The position numbers and the translations under genes are program-made. DNA of 64,000 nucleotides from Cycas panzhihuaensis (taxonomy: Eukaryota; Cycadophyta), in assembly GCA_023213395.1 (NCBI GenBank), contig CM041465.1:240567741-240631740 (forward strand), written 5' to 3'. Below the pieces are notes generated by a model. The model was not told the DNA's origin. It saw only the letters and a program-made list of their open reading frames with translations, and ran no database searches. The number at the start of each line of letters is the position of its first letter. Position 1 is the stretch's first letter. Positions 1-9,962 of the stretch are shown in pieces.

Positions 1-559
1 GGTCTACTTCTAAAAATATAAAAAGAAAACTAAAATATGAATAGAAAAATTACCTTAGGTATTAATTTCTAAATAAAATTAGGATTAAATCAAAAATAAA
101 ACTTGCTAAATGAGTTAGGGGTCTTCCCTATTTATAGGTTTCAATATGGGTCTTTATTAAGAAAAAGACTTCAATAGTAATATTAATAATAAAATACCAA
201 CTTTCTAATATAAAAATTGACTTTATATTAATTTAAAAATATCACTTCTTAATAATAATAATTTAAAAAAAATTAACTTCTAATAAAATCCCAAATTTTC
301 AAAGATATAGATTGCAATATTATTCTTCTTCTTAATTATCCTCTACCTCAATCATGTATACCTACTTTCTTTTATGATAGACTAATAAATATCCCCTTTT
401 CCATTCATATATAAAGTTAAAATAATGACCACCTAATTTTTTCTTTTCTTTCTCTAAATCACCCCTTTTGAGCAAACTATGATTTTAAGGTTATAAGATC
501 AACTTCCTGCGGATATAGGAATTCTCTTATTTGGTAGTATGGGCATTACTAACTATCTC
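1..559. other. AT-rich DNA without recognisable gene
   Basis: Very AT-rich sequence with stops in all frames. I see no protein motif, LTR end or primer binding site. It lies upstream of the copia remnant and may be its eroded 5' part, but nothing in the sequence proves that. Confidence 0.5.
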
Positions 560-1960
560 AAATATAAGTCATATCCCTAGTTTATAAATGAATTTATTAT
601 TTGTTAGTTAGTTGGGTGATGTAAGAATCACAGTGATACTCAATAAAGACAATTATAAAATGGTTTTAGGAGCATTGGAATTAGCAAGAGGGGTTCAATT
701 TAGAATACTTTATAAGCTTGACACAAGCATATTATGGATTGGTAATTGCAGTTTGAATATTAAATAATGTGGAAACAAACCTAAATAATATTAATTGGTT
801 AAACTATATTATGGCATTAGATATTAGGCCATACTAAAGAAAAAAACATTTATGATTTATTCTATAAAGGTATGGTTAAATATATCTCTGAAATTAATAA
901 CTCTTTGATTTTGATTTTTGAGAGCATTATAATTATGGTGAAAAGAATCATATGAATTTTCCTTCTAACTTAGAGAAAGTAAAAAGGATTATAAAGCTAA
1001 TGTATAATCATATTTTTAGACCCATTAATATACCCTCATTACATGGGTCTAAGTACATTATCTCATTTGTAAATGATTTCTTAAGAAAGATATGGTTATA
1101 CATTTTTAAGTAAAAATCTAAGGTTCTCATCAAAATTAAAAAATATAAGGGCTTGGCCAAAAATTAGACTAGTAGGAGGATCAAGGTACTAAGAACTGAT
1201 GTGTTTTACTCAAATGAGTTTAAAAGGTTTTATTAGTAATGTGAAAATAAGTTTTTCTCAACTAAGTTTGAGAAATTTTGTAAGTAATATAGAATAACGA
1301 TGTAAAAGACACCTTCTTATATGCCATGACAAAATGAAATTATTAAAAGGATGAATAAGACCTTGCTAAAGAGATTAAGGAGTATGCTTAGTGTTGTTAG
1401 CTAAGAGAATAAATTTTAGGTTGAGGCTAAGATGACTGCAAGCTATCTAATAAACAAATTGCTACCAGCTACTTTGATAAATAAAACTCCTAAAAAAGTA
1501 TAGTCTGGTAAGAAACTGTCTCTTGGCCACCTTAGAGATTTTAGTTGTGAAGCTTTTGTGGAGGTTCCTAGCTTTCAAATAATGAAGCTTAAATATAAGA
1601 AATAAAAGGTATATTTTTATTAGTTATAATGAGTGTGTAAAGGGTTACAAGCTTTATAATCTTAAAATATAGAAAGTTATATATAGTTATGATGTTATGT
1701 TTAGAGAGGAGTTTAGGTGTCTAAAGAAAGAAGAAGAACCAAAGGAGGAAGAGTCTATGAAGGTGTGATTCAAAATAAGAAATAAAGATTCTTGTGTTGT
1801 CTCAGGTGGACCTAAACTAAATATCTCTCAATCGGTGGGATATTCTCTTTGTTTCAATTAGGATCGAGAGATATAGAGTTCAAGAAGACCTAAGCAACCA
1901 TCTTTGCCTAACTCCTAAGAATGAGTCTTCACCTAGTTATTCCATCAAGTAAGGTATGAA
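560..1960 (+). pseudogene. Ty1/copia pol remnant (element G): GAG-pre-integrase and integrase
   Basis: Broken copia polyprotein readable on the plus strand in shifting frames. Around 640-730 the translation contains GALELARGVQFRILYKLD, typical of the GAG-pre-integrase domain. Around 950-1250 follow integrase-core stretches such as YIISFVNDFLRKIWLYIFK and KVLRTD. Around 1310-1400 comes the QKTPSYMP...QNE...RMNKTLL segment, where copia integrases carry TPQQNGVVER; the catalytic Glu position reads Lys. At 1430-1560 MTASYLINKLLPATLINKTP and LGHLRDFSCEAFV complete the integrase C-terminal part. No RT or RNase H is recognisable after about 1960 and no LTRs are seen. Integrase joins element cDNA to host DNA; this copy cannot work because of many stops and frameshifts. 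The family assignment is firm, the borders are not. Confidence 0.8.
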
Positions 1961-4265
1961 TGAGGGGTGTGATAAAAGGCTTAGATGTAAGAAAGTTGTA
2001 GAATCCACTAACCTATATAACTAAGTGAAGGAGTTCTAGATTCATAGCTACTCTAACAATATTTTCTGTGCTTCTTAGGGACTACTATCCTTTAATCTTT
2101 TCAACTTTTTGAGTTTTACTTAGATAAAGGAGAGGGATAAGAAAATTAAAATTATTATTATTATTATTTCTTTTCTATTTTATTTATTTTTTTCTTATTT
2201 AATAAAATGAAACATAATAAACCTAGGCGATCTATGAAGCAATAAGGCCTATTCTACCTTTAACTAATAAGTAAAATAAACTAGAACTAGATGCATGCAA
2301 CGTATTTTTGTCTTTTTTCACTTTAGAGATGAAGCACACTAATGCAAATATAAAACTATCCTCTAGAATGCAATATATACACTTCACTATAAAATAAAAA
2401 TGTACTAACAAGATATGTAATACATCATGCAATTACTCTATGCAAGCTTTTAAAGAATTTGATAATATGTAATGTTAGTTAAAAGATTTTATTTCACACA
2501 CATGTAATCTTTTCTTTGAATGAATGTTCTATGATGCAAAAAGAGAGATTTCAAAGTCATGTTATTGCTATATAAAATGAGCTTGTGGACCTTTTAAAGT
2601 TGCATGTAAACTATAAAACCCCAATTGCAATTACTCATACAAGATACTAGCCATACTACTTTAAGATTCTATCTCAATTAGAGTAATAAAGACTCCAAAA
2701 GGATCCTTGAATCTCTAATAGTCTGAAAAATTAAATCTACTTTCTATTCAACACTTCAAATTATCTTTTCAAGGAAAAGAAAGCAATTTTAAAAGTGAAA
2801 TCAAGCAAACAATAGAACTATAAAATCAAAACTTCTTTCCTAATGCAAAAATCTACCTTAGAATGGCTCTTTTCTTTTAATTGATCAATTCTTTCTAAGT
2901 TTCTCCTTTAAAACAAGTAAAGAAAAAGAAGCAACAAGTAACAAGAGCTAAACCATAACCAAACAAAGGGGTAGCTATTTGAATGGTGGAGAGATGACCA
3001 TGCCCTACCTTAGTCTATCCCTTATAAACCCCATAAAGGGATAGCCTTTCAGCTAATATTCCAAGTCAAAAATATATACAATAACACCACAATAACTATC
3101 CAAAAGAAAGAGCAAGTTCTAAGTAAGAAAATAACCTACAATAAATAGTAAAATAGTAAGAGATTATAAAGGAAAGGTCTTACCAATTTAGAAGAAATTT
3201 GAAGCTAAATACTTTGAAAAAAAACTATAAGAATTGAAGATCAAACCATCAATATTTGAACACCAGTGAAATAACAAGTCATAACATCAAATTATTTTTT
3301 CAATTTTACTCATAAGCATTAGTAAAATTAACCTTAAAGTCATAGTAGTAGAAGTCCTGAAAAAATATTTAAAAATCACTAAAAATCCATATAAAACTTG
3401 AATAAATCACATACTTACTCTCAATGAAGAATAACAAAACCCTACTCATCATTTTTAGGCATCAAAAGGATAAGATTCTATTAAATTTGGGTGGTGTCAT
3501 TTAAAAATATAGTTCACTAGCTAAGTTTTACATGCATGATAGTAAAAAATATGACTGGTCATATTTTTAGAGATACAAAAAATGTGACTTTACTTTAAAA
3601 ATACAATCGATCATAATTTTTAAAACACCAAAAATGTGATAAATAAGAAGTAAAAATTAACTCATCAAAAGGTCAAAAAAATATTTTTAAATATAAATTG
3701 AAGTATAAATGACTTTATGAATAAGTGAAAAAGCCCAAAACAAGATGAAAATGATGAGCACAAACCCAAAAATGATTAAAAATGATAAAAGGTAGGTGAA
3801 ATCAAGAATAAAAACATAAAAATAATAAGTTTTCAAGGAAATGTTGGATTAAAGTAATCATGAAGGAAAAATTTTAGTACCATAATCTCAATCATCAGTA
3901 GGTGATAACAAAATACACATTACATCAGCATCATAATAGCTTATAAAGAAAAAATTAATGCATTACTTCATTAAAACATAACCTAACTCATTACCAACAA
4001 GTTTATCATTCATTTCTCTCATAAAACCATATAAAAAACTATACCAAAAATTAGAAATGCAAATAAAGGCTAGGTTTTGGTGAAACATTTACCCCCTTGA
4101 CACTTGAAGCTCCTATTCTAATAAGAAAATAGAATGGTGAGAAGTGGTAATGATAAAGGTGATTGTTCTTTGACTAACTATGAAGGAAACTAAATGAACT
4201 ATATGAATGATGAACTGAACAAGCCCTCGAAATAAATTCCCTACTATAATGAAACTAAAAGGATT
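1961..4265. other. AT-rich non-coding stretch
   Basis: About 2.3 kb of AT-rich DNA with a short TTA/TTATT low-complexity patch near 2145-2170 and no convincing coding region. Small ORFs here lack any family motif. The distal part may belong to the eroded 3' LTR of the minus-strand element D, since D runs towards lower coordinates and an LTR of about 3 kb would reach this far. That is inference from position only. Confidence 0.4.
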
Positions 4266-4560
4266 TTATTAATAAACCTACCCAAAAAGACTAGGTTTCT
4301 AATACTAAAATGTCACTATTTACATCTCTTTGCACAAAAGGACTAGGCAGCTATTGTCACTAAAAACTTACCTAAAAGAATTGGGTACCTATCATGGCTA
4401 CAAACTCACCAAAAGGATTGGGTATCTATCACCAAATAAAACCTATCTAATGCCCATAAGTTGGATGAGACTTTATTACCAAAATTCCCACAAACTAGAT
4501 GGGACTTCACCACCAACTGCCCACAAACTAGATGGGACTTTATTGTACAACTAGTCATAG
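4266..4560. repeat. Degenerate tandem repeat (about 32-40 bp units)
   Basis: Recurring words spaced 32-40 bp apart: aaaggactagg/aaaggattggg followed by ctatcac, then cccacaaactagatgggactt twice, starting at 4488 and 4520 (period 32), with an older variant at 4452 (cccataagttggatgagactt). It directly precedes the 52-bp array and may share its origin in the LTR or 3' region of element D. Confidence 0.6.
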
Positions 4561-4619
4561 CTTATCTCTCTTTAAGCATGTATTAGAGGAAAATCTTTTT
4601 TCTAAAGCAAAAAGGATAG

Positions 4620-5030
4620 ACTATCATACTTTACAAGTTCATTAACAGGTGACTTTTTAGAGTAAATCCATCATAGTTTAGCCTCATTAATGGGGTGAGG
4701 GCTTTTCAAGGTTGATTATCATTGTTTAAAGTCATTAATAATCAAATTTGGAGGGTTCCTTGTCAGAGTTTAAGCTTGTTAATAGATAGAAGAGACTAAG
4801 GGCTATGTTCCTATCATAGTTTTAGCTCATTAATAGGTGAAAGAAGGTTCAAAGCAATATTCCTATCATAGTTTTAGCTCTTTAACAGGTAAAATAAAGC
4901 TTAAAGCTATGCTCCTTTCATAGTTTTAGCTCTTTAATAGTAAAAGAAAGCTTAGAGATTTGTTCTTGTCATAGTTTTAGCTCTTTAATAGGTAAAAGAA
5001 AGCTCAAAGCTACATTCCTTGGAGACAAAC
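4620..5030. repeat. Tandem array of about 52-bp units
   Basis: Units start with tcatagttttagctc followed by attaataggt and an aaagaaagctcaaagct tail. Clear starts are at 4814, 4866, 4918 and 4969 (periods 52, 52, 51). Degenerate units precede them at 4763, 4719, 4671 and 4624, giving about eight copies in all. A related stretch (cataattttaactcattaggt) recurs at about 9883-9935. No ORF runs through the array. It looks like a minisatellite inside the non-coding or LTR part of the D element. Confidence 0.75.
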
Positions 5031-5806
5031 ACAAAGTTCTATGTGAAAAGAGTGAATGTGGGGTGGTAAATTATGTCTCCAAAGGAAAATAAACTCTAAG
5101 AGAAAATAAATATGTCTCAAGAATGATAATTAAATCTATCAAAGAAAAAATGAATAGTTTTTATTATTCTAAGGTAATTTTGATAAGAATGATGGTTGAA
5201 AAGGAGCATAGTTTACTTTGATAGGTTCCGCAGGAGCTATAAAAAATTCTACTTAAGAAACAAAGAAAAGCCCATTCCTATTTATAAGAAAATTGATGGA
5301 AAAGGATTTCATTTCACAAGAAGAAGGAAGAGAAAAGGAGCTAGTCAAAGACCATTTCTCTTATTTTTGAGGTATTTAGGAGCTCCTTTTGATAGAGGAC
5401 TAGCTCTAGAGGATTATGATTAGTAGCATGAAATAGAAAGCTAGATACCTAGTAAGTTAGAATTACCATTTTTTTATTTTTCAATTTTTGATCAAAAAAC
5501 GCAGTAATATAGTGCAAAAAACGTAAACATTACATTAAAAATATGGTCAACTAGTAAAAAATGTAGGGACAAAACCAAAAATACGATTTTGCAAGATAGG
5601 GTAGTAAGAAGAAATCATGCTTTTTACTATGAAACTACAATTTTTAACTGTGAAATTCTGTTTTTAGTTATATAGCTACACTTTTAAATTTTACTTAGGA
5701 AATCTTAAATATTATTATCCTTTTTGAAATGAAATGAAGGAACTAACATGATCTTAATGACATAATGCAAGCCTTAGACAAAGTCAATACGTAAGAAAAT
5801 GAGGGG
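5031..5806. other. Non-coding stretch, possible edge of the element D LTR
   Basis: AT-rich. The short ORF at 5196-5423 (+) has no family motif. At 5490-5680 there are repeated words of the type aaaaatatg/aaaatacgattttg, and similar words recur at 3530-3640. Such short internal subrepeats resemble those upstream of the transcription start in the LTRs of elements A and C. I cannot place an LTR end. Confidence 0.35.
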
Positions 5807-7030
5807 ATGTCCATTAGGGAGCTAGTCAGTCAACCAGATGAGGTAGGATGGGCAATCTTGAGAGCATGTGGACTCTCATGAGCTAGTGGATTGACCTAAC
5901 TAGTTATGAAGCATGAGATCTTTCATGATTTTATCAGTTATTGGGTCCTAAGATGTAATGTATTATGAGTATAAGATATTAAAGAGATTGAGATCACTCT
6001 GAGAGATATGTGGAGGATCCTAGGGGTTAGCTGGCATAGAGAGTGAGTGAGGCTCATCCTAGTAATCGATGAGGAGTCCCAAATGGTATGTAGTGAATAT
6101 TTGATGGGTTTTACTGATCTGATTGGATAATATGGGATATTAGTAGAGGATATATGGATAACATGTGATATTCCTATGGTTAGGAGGATCATCTAATTAA
6201 TCATTATTTATAGGATAATTAGAATCTAGAATTTCATGGTGGTTGTAGCGCAGTGGATTGGCATAGTGAGGAGGTGTGAGCAAGGGATCTTGATTAATTA
6301 GGGACAGTATTTAGTAGATAGCATTAGTCACCAGTTATCTAGGATCAGGAGGATGGGGAGGGAAGGATTCTCATATAGCTCTATATTGATGTGTTAGTTG
6401 CATGATTATATTCCACTTATAAGGCTAGGAGGTGCACTTAGGGAGCTAACTATAATAAATCTGGGGATGAATATGTGGTACATGAGGTCAAGGATTTATA
6501 ATAGACTAGCAATTATGCCCAAGTATATACATAGCACTCTCCTTAGTATGATGACGAGGAGGAAGCTTGTGGAAGATACATGCATAGGGCTACCAATATG
6601 GAGTGACAATGAGATGGATGTCGCAGAGAGGGTAGTAGTAGAGGAGGCTCCTATGGTTGGGTGAGGGAGAGCCAGAGGATGAGATAGACGAGGATGATAT
6701 AGGAGAGATGGTAGGGGTGGTGGAGAAATGGGACAAGGAGGCAGAGGAGGTACCTCATCTAGTGGGAAAGTAGGAGGGAGCCAGTAGGTGCTTAAGAGAG
6801 CAGGTGGAGAACTTGTGGAGGGCAGAGGAGGCTGCATACAGAGCATGGAGCTAGGGTTAATGGATAGGTAGGGTAGAGGTAAAGGGAGTAGAGCAGAACA
6901 GGGAAATGTTTCATAGGAGATTCCCCATAATCCAAAGAGAGAGGGAGTACCATTAGTGGAGGAGGTGATGGGAGCAGAGCCAACAAGAGGAGATACACCG
7001 CCAAGTACAACATTTAATTTGTTCATCTTA
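5807..7030 (+). pseudogene. Plant mobile domain ORF, antisense to element D (first part)
   Basis: Broken ORF on the plus strand, opposite to the pol of element D. From the ATG at 5807 the frame reads IRELVSQPDEVGWAILRACG, then HEIFHDFISYWVLRC and EIEITLRDMWRILGVSWHRE (about 5920-6050). This follows the plant mobile domain pattern: an N-terminal helix, a LhxhlxxxW helix, then GEMTxTLxDVxxLxGL. In-frame stops at R/Q-like codons show decay. A second block (LIRLGGALRELTIINLGM, about 6400-6660) fits the later helices less surely. From about 6660 to 7030 comes a Gly/Arg/Ser-rich stretch, like a linker. PMD occurs in host silencing factors (MAIN/MAIL1 family) and in several plant transposon families; its role in retroelements is not known to me. 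The Pro-rich minus-strand ORF at 6496-7026 is a shadow of the Gly/Arg-rich linker. Confidence 0.6.
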
Positions 7031-7079
7031 TATTAGATTATATTAGTTTATCATTAAGAGAGGGTTTTTTTTTTTTTTT

Positions 7080-7640
7080 ATTCTAGGGGAATTGATCATG
7101 TATTACATGTTTTCATTGGACATATGATGAGATGGTGAGCTTGAGAGAGGTGCAAAGAACAATAGAGTTAATATTCTCCTATGTTCTAGCATCAAAGGAG
7201 GCATCAACATAGAGCATAATGGATCTTATAATGTTGGGACATCATATTAACTATTATAGCCATGATCTTTGAGCCTGAGATCTTTATATAGATATGAAGG
7301 CATAGCTGAGGACTCGAGAGTTGGAGCTCAAGGCAATTGAGGATGAGAGATAACACTTATGTAGGATGTCATTGGCTTAGGTAGGAGCATGATATACTCC
7401 ATCAGTGAGTGCCACTATATAGTAGGGACGACACCACCTTCCACCTTGAAGTGAGTCTACATATGGGGAGACTTTAGGTAGGAGGGAGAGAGAAGATCTA
7501 GGTACCCTAAAGGGATCTCATCATGAGTCAAAGAGATGAGTATATCATGTATTATATAGGGAGATAAGAGGGAGATGAGAGGTATTTTGTGAGTCTTACT
7601 ATGTACCATGAGTCTCATAAGTGATAGATGTACTATATCC
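7080..7640 (+). pseudogene. Antisense ORF of element D, downstream part (coiled-coil-like)
   Basis: After a T-rich gap (7020-7080, a possible intron) the plus strand again reads as protein with scattered stops: MVSLREVQRTIELIFSYVLA from 7133, then LRTRELELKAIEDER near 7310-7350, rich in Leu/Glu/Arg as in a coiled coil. The same order (Gly/Arg-rich part, gap, coiled coil, acidic tail) is seen in the antisense ORFs of elements A (46930-47612) and B (55240-56313). I join it to the PMD part only on this shared layout. Not functional. Confidence 0.45.
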
Positions 7641-7821
7641 TTTTTGTCATCATGTATATATATTGATCATTTTCTCTTAAAAACTTGTATATGGATACTT
7701 GTCTCTAATCCCTTTTACCCCCTTAATTCCCTTTTTAAATTAAGCATAGGATACATTCATTAGCCCAAAGAAACATGTAATAATTTTATTATTTTTCACT
7801 TTTTTTTTTGTTCTTTTATAG

Positions 7822-7823
<2 letters not shown>

Positions 7824-7862
<39 letters not shown>
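7824..7862. repeat. (TA)n microsatellite
   Basis: Uninterrupted run of TA dinucleotides, about 19 units, downstream of the antisense ORF of element D. Confidence 0.95.
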
Positions 7863-7865
<3 letters not shown>

Positions 7866-8416
7866 AGATTTTCGTCATGATATGTACATGATAGTTTATA
7901 CTCATTCTGAAGTGAAATGGTTCAAGAAAGAAAAAGATCACAAGAAAGAGTGAAAACTAGAAAATAAATAAAAGACTAAAGGGAGTAGGTGAAAGGTTTA
8001 CTTATTCTATTTTTATAAATTTAAAACCATCTAAAACAAATGATAATAAGTTTATAAAAGTAGAAGATGGAATAATATGAATCTCTTAAAAGAAACTCAT
8101 ATGACTTACATCATACTCCTGATAAATTATATAGATGCATAATAAAATCTAAATTTATATAATGTATCATAAAGAAAACAAGCTATTTACCAAATGAAAA
8201 ATTAATCCCACTTAATAAGTAATTAGTCATATGAATATATTAGATTCCTCTTTGGCTCATTCTAAGGACAAGAAGTTTTTAGGGACTTATCCCCTGCCAA
8301 GATCCTCCACGGCCCAAGATTCCTAGGTGGGTCTATCCCTTTCAAATACTTTATTTGAATCTTCTACCTATCATCCTAATCTTTAAACTACTCATATCTA
8401 AATCTTCCTAAACTAA

Positions 8417-8512
8417 TAGTTTATACTCGCTACAAAGTGGTGGTTTATACTTATTCTAAAGTGGTAGTTTATACTCATTTCAGAGTGGTAGTTTATACTC
8501 CTTTTGGAGTGG
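8417..8512. repeat. 24-bp tandem repeat, four units
   Basis: Four consecutive 24-bp units at 8417, 8441, 8465 and 8489, each of the form tagtttatactc followed by about seven variable bases and agtgg. A stray fifth unit lies at 7892-7915. The array sits between the second RNase H remnant of D and its antisense ORF. The rest of 7863-8560 is AT-rich and non-coding as far as I can see. Confidence 0.85.
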
Positions 8513-8589
8513 GGTACCCCTAGCAAAAAAGATGAAAGTTAATCAAAATGATCATCCAAGATAGAGGAAACAAGAGCATTAGCTTCACG

Positions 8590-8940
8590 ATTAAGGAAAT
8601 GAGGTATATACTAAATTATAACTAAAGAAAAGAGGAACAATAATGATGAAGCCTGATGATGAAGGAGGAGTCATGGAGAATAAACGTAATGCATCCCAAC
8701 TAACTAATAAACTATAACTTGAGAGTCAACACATATAATAATAGGTCCAAGGTAAAACTGAGATATATTAGATAAGGCTCCTATTATAACAAGATACTCA
8801 ACTTCATTATTAGTTACCCTAGGTATAAAAGATCTCATAGAAAAGAGGGGACTTCCTTATTGGTCATAAATCACCCAAGTAGAAGTAGACGGTCCTGGGT
8901 TTCCTCTACTACCTCTATCAATGAATATTCTTAATGCCAT
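8590..8940 (-). pseudogene. Second RNase H domain of element D (RNase HI-like)
   Basis: Minus strand from the ATG at 8940: ALRIFIDRGSRGNPGPS with the first catalytic Asp, WVIYDQ, then after one stop SFIPRVTNNEVEYLVIIGAL with the catalytic Glu and VDSQVIVY with the next Asp. This is the RNase HI fold as found in cellular and archaeal-type enzymes (NPGP, NNExEY, DSQ). It lies about 1 kb downstream of the integrase in element sense, apart from the ordinary gypsy RNase H that follows RT. Tat-lineage Ty3/gypsy elements are known to carry such an extra RNase H, which would degrade RNA in RNA:DNA hybrids. Premature stops make this copy inactive. The Phe-rich ORF extension upstream of 8940 is probably not coding. 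Confidence 0.75.
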
Positions 8941-9960
8941 GGGAATAATAGGATCAAAGTTTAGAGATGGTGTGATGAATAGAGGAAGGAGAAAGAATCG
9001 ATCATTAAGGAGATGGTAATAAATGAAATTACTTTTGATTATGGTGAAGAAAAAGAACAATCATAATTAGGATGATTATGGTCAATACTAGTAATGGTGT
9101 CAAGCATAGTTCGATCATAACTAAGGCTATGGTGGACCCAAGTTAGTAGATCTAAAAATCTTGAATGACTCATCCAAATGAACCCAACCTATAGATAGAT
9201 AGGTGGGGACAAAGCCATCACACAACTTACCCCAAATTATAAGAGGATGATAATAATATACTCTTTTTTCTCTCTTTTTTCTTACCTTTTTTTTTTTTAC
9301 TTTACTTTCACTTTTCCTTTTTACAAGAAGAGAATTATAATCATCCAACCATAAAATTCTTTTACTCATCACAATAAGGATTTATCCTTTTTAATAGAAT
9401 CTAGAATAAAAGAGACTAATCTCCTTAAAGATTAAACCATGGGAAAAGTGAAATCAGAATTATGGTATCTTCAAATATAAAAGGAAGTTGGCAAAATGAG
9501 AATCCACTTTAAAAGATCAATAGAGAGAACCAAGGATAATGAAAATAATCAAAGACAAGAGATGATATATAACAAAAAAGGAATCCTCAAGGTGAACTAC
9601 TAGCAAATGAAATATGATCTCAACCAATGACTAAATACTTGAAGCTAATAGAAGCATTTCTCTTTTCAGGATAAAAATATGATAAAGTTGGGGGCCTAAA
9701 TTCTCCTTTTAGTACATAACTCAAAAGTGAATAAAATCTAAATATGATGATAGAATGTTCATAACCAATGAAGATGCTAGAAAGAGAAATAGGCTAACAT
9801 GATTATGAGTAAGATCTCTCATAAAAACAAAAACGAAGCTCAATAAAAAGCAAGAAAAGATTAAAAAGAAGGAGAGTTTTCCCATAATTTTAACTCATTA
9901 GGTAAAGGAAAAGTTTTAAAGCTGTAGTTTATCCTCATTATGGAGGGTATGAGCACATGC
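8941..9960. other. Spacer between integrase and second RNase H of element D
   Basis: About 1 kb of AT-rich sequence without family motifs on either strand. A T-rich tract lies near 9270-9320. At 9883-9935 there is a stretch resembling the 52-bp unit of the array at 4620-5030. Confidence 0.5.
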
Positions 9961-9962
9961 TA

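Noticed and set aside
4620-5030. CRISPR-like array
   Set aside because: The repeats are adjacent, 52 bp long and degenerate along their whole length, with no unique spacers, in a plant genome. A minisatellite fits better.
2232-5423. Small ORFs in the AT-rich left part (2232-2432, 4330-4554, 5196-5423)
   Set aside because: No motif and atypical composition; 4330-4554 lies within a tandem repeat.
6496-7026. Pro/Leu-rich 176-codon minus-strand ORF
   Set aside because: It is the complement of the Gly/Arg-rich linker of the plus-strand PMD ORF; its composition bias alone keeps it open.
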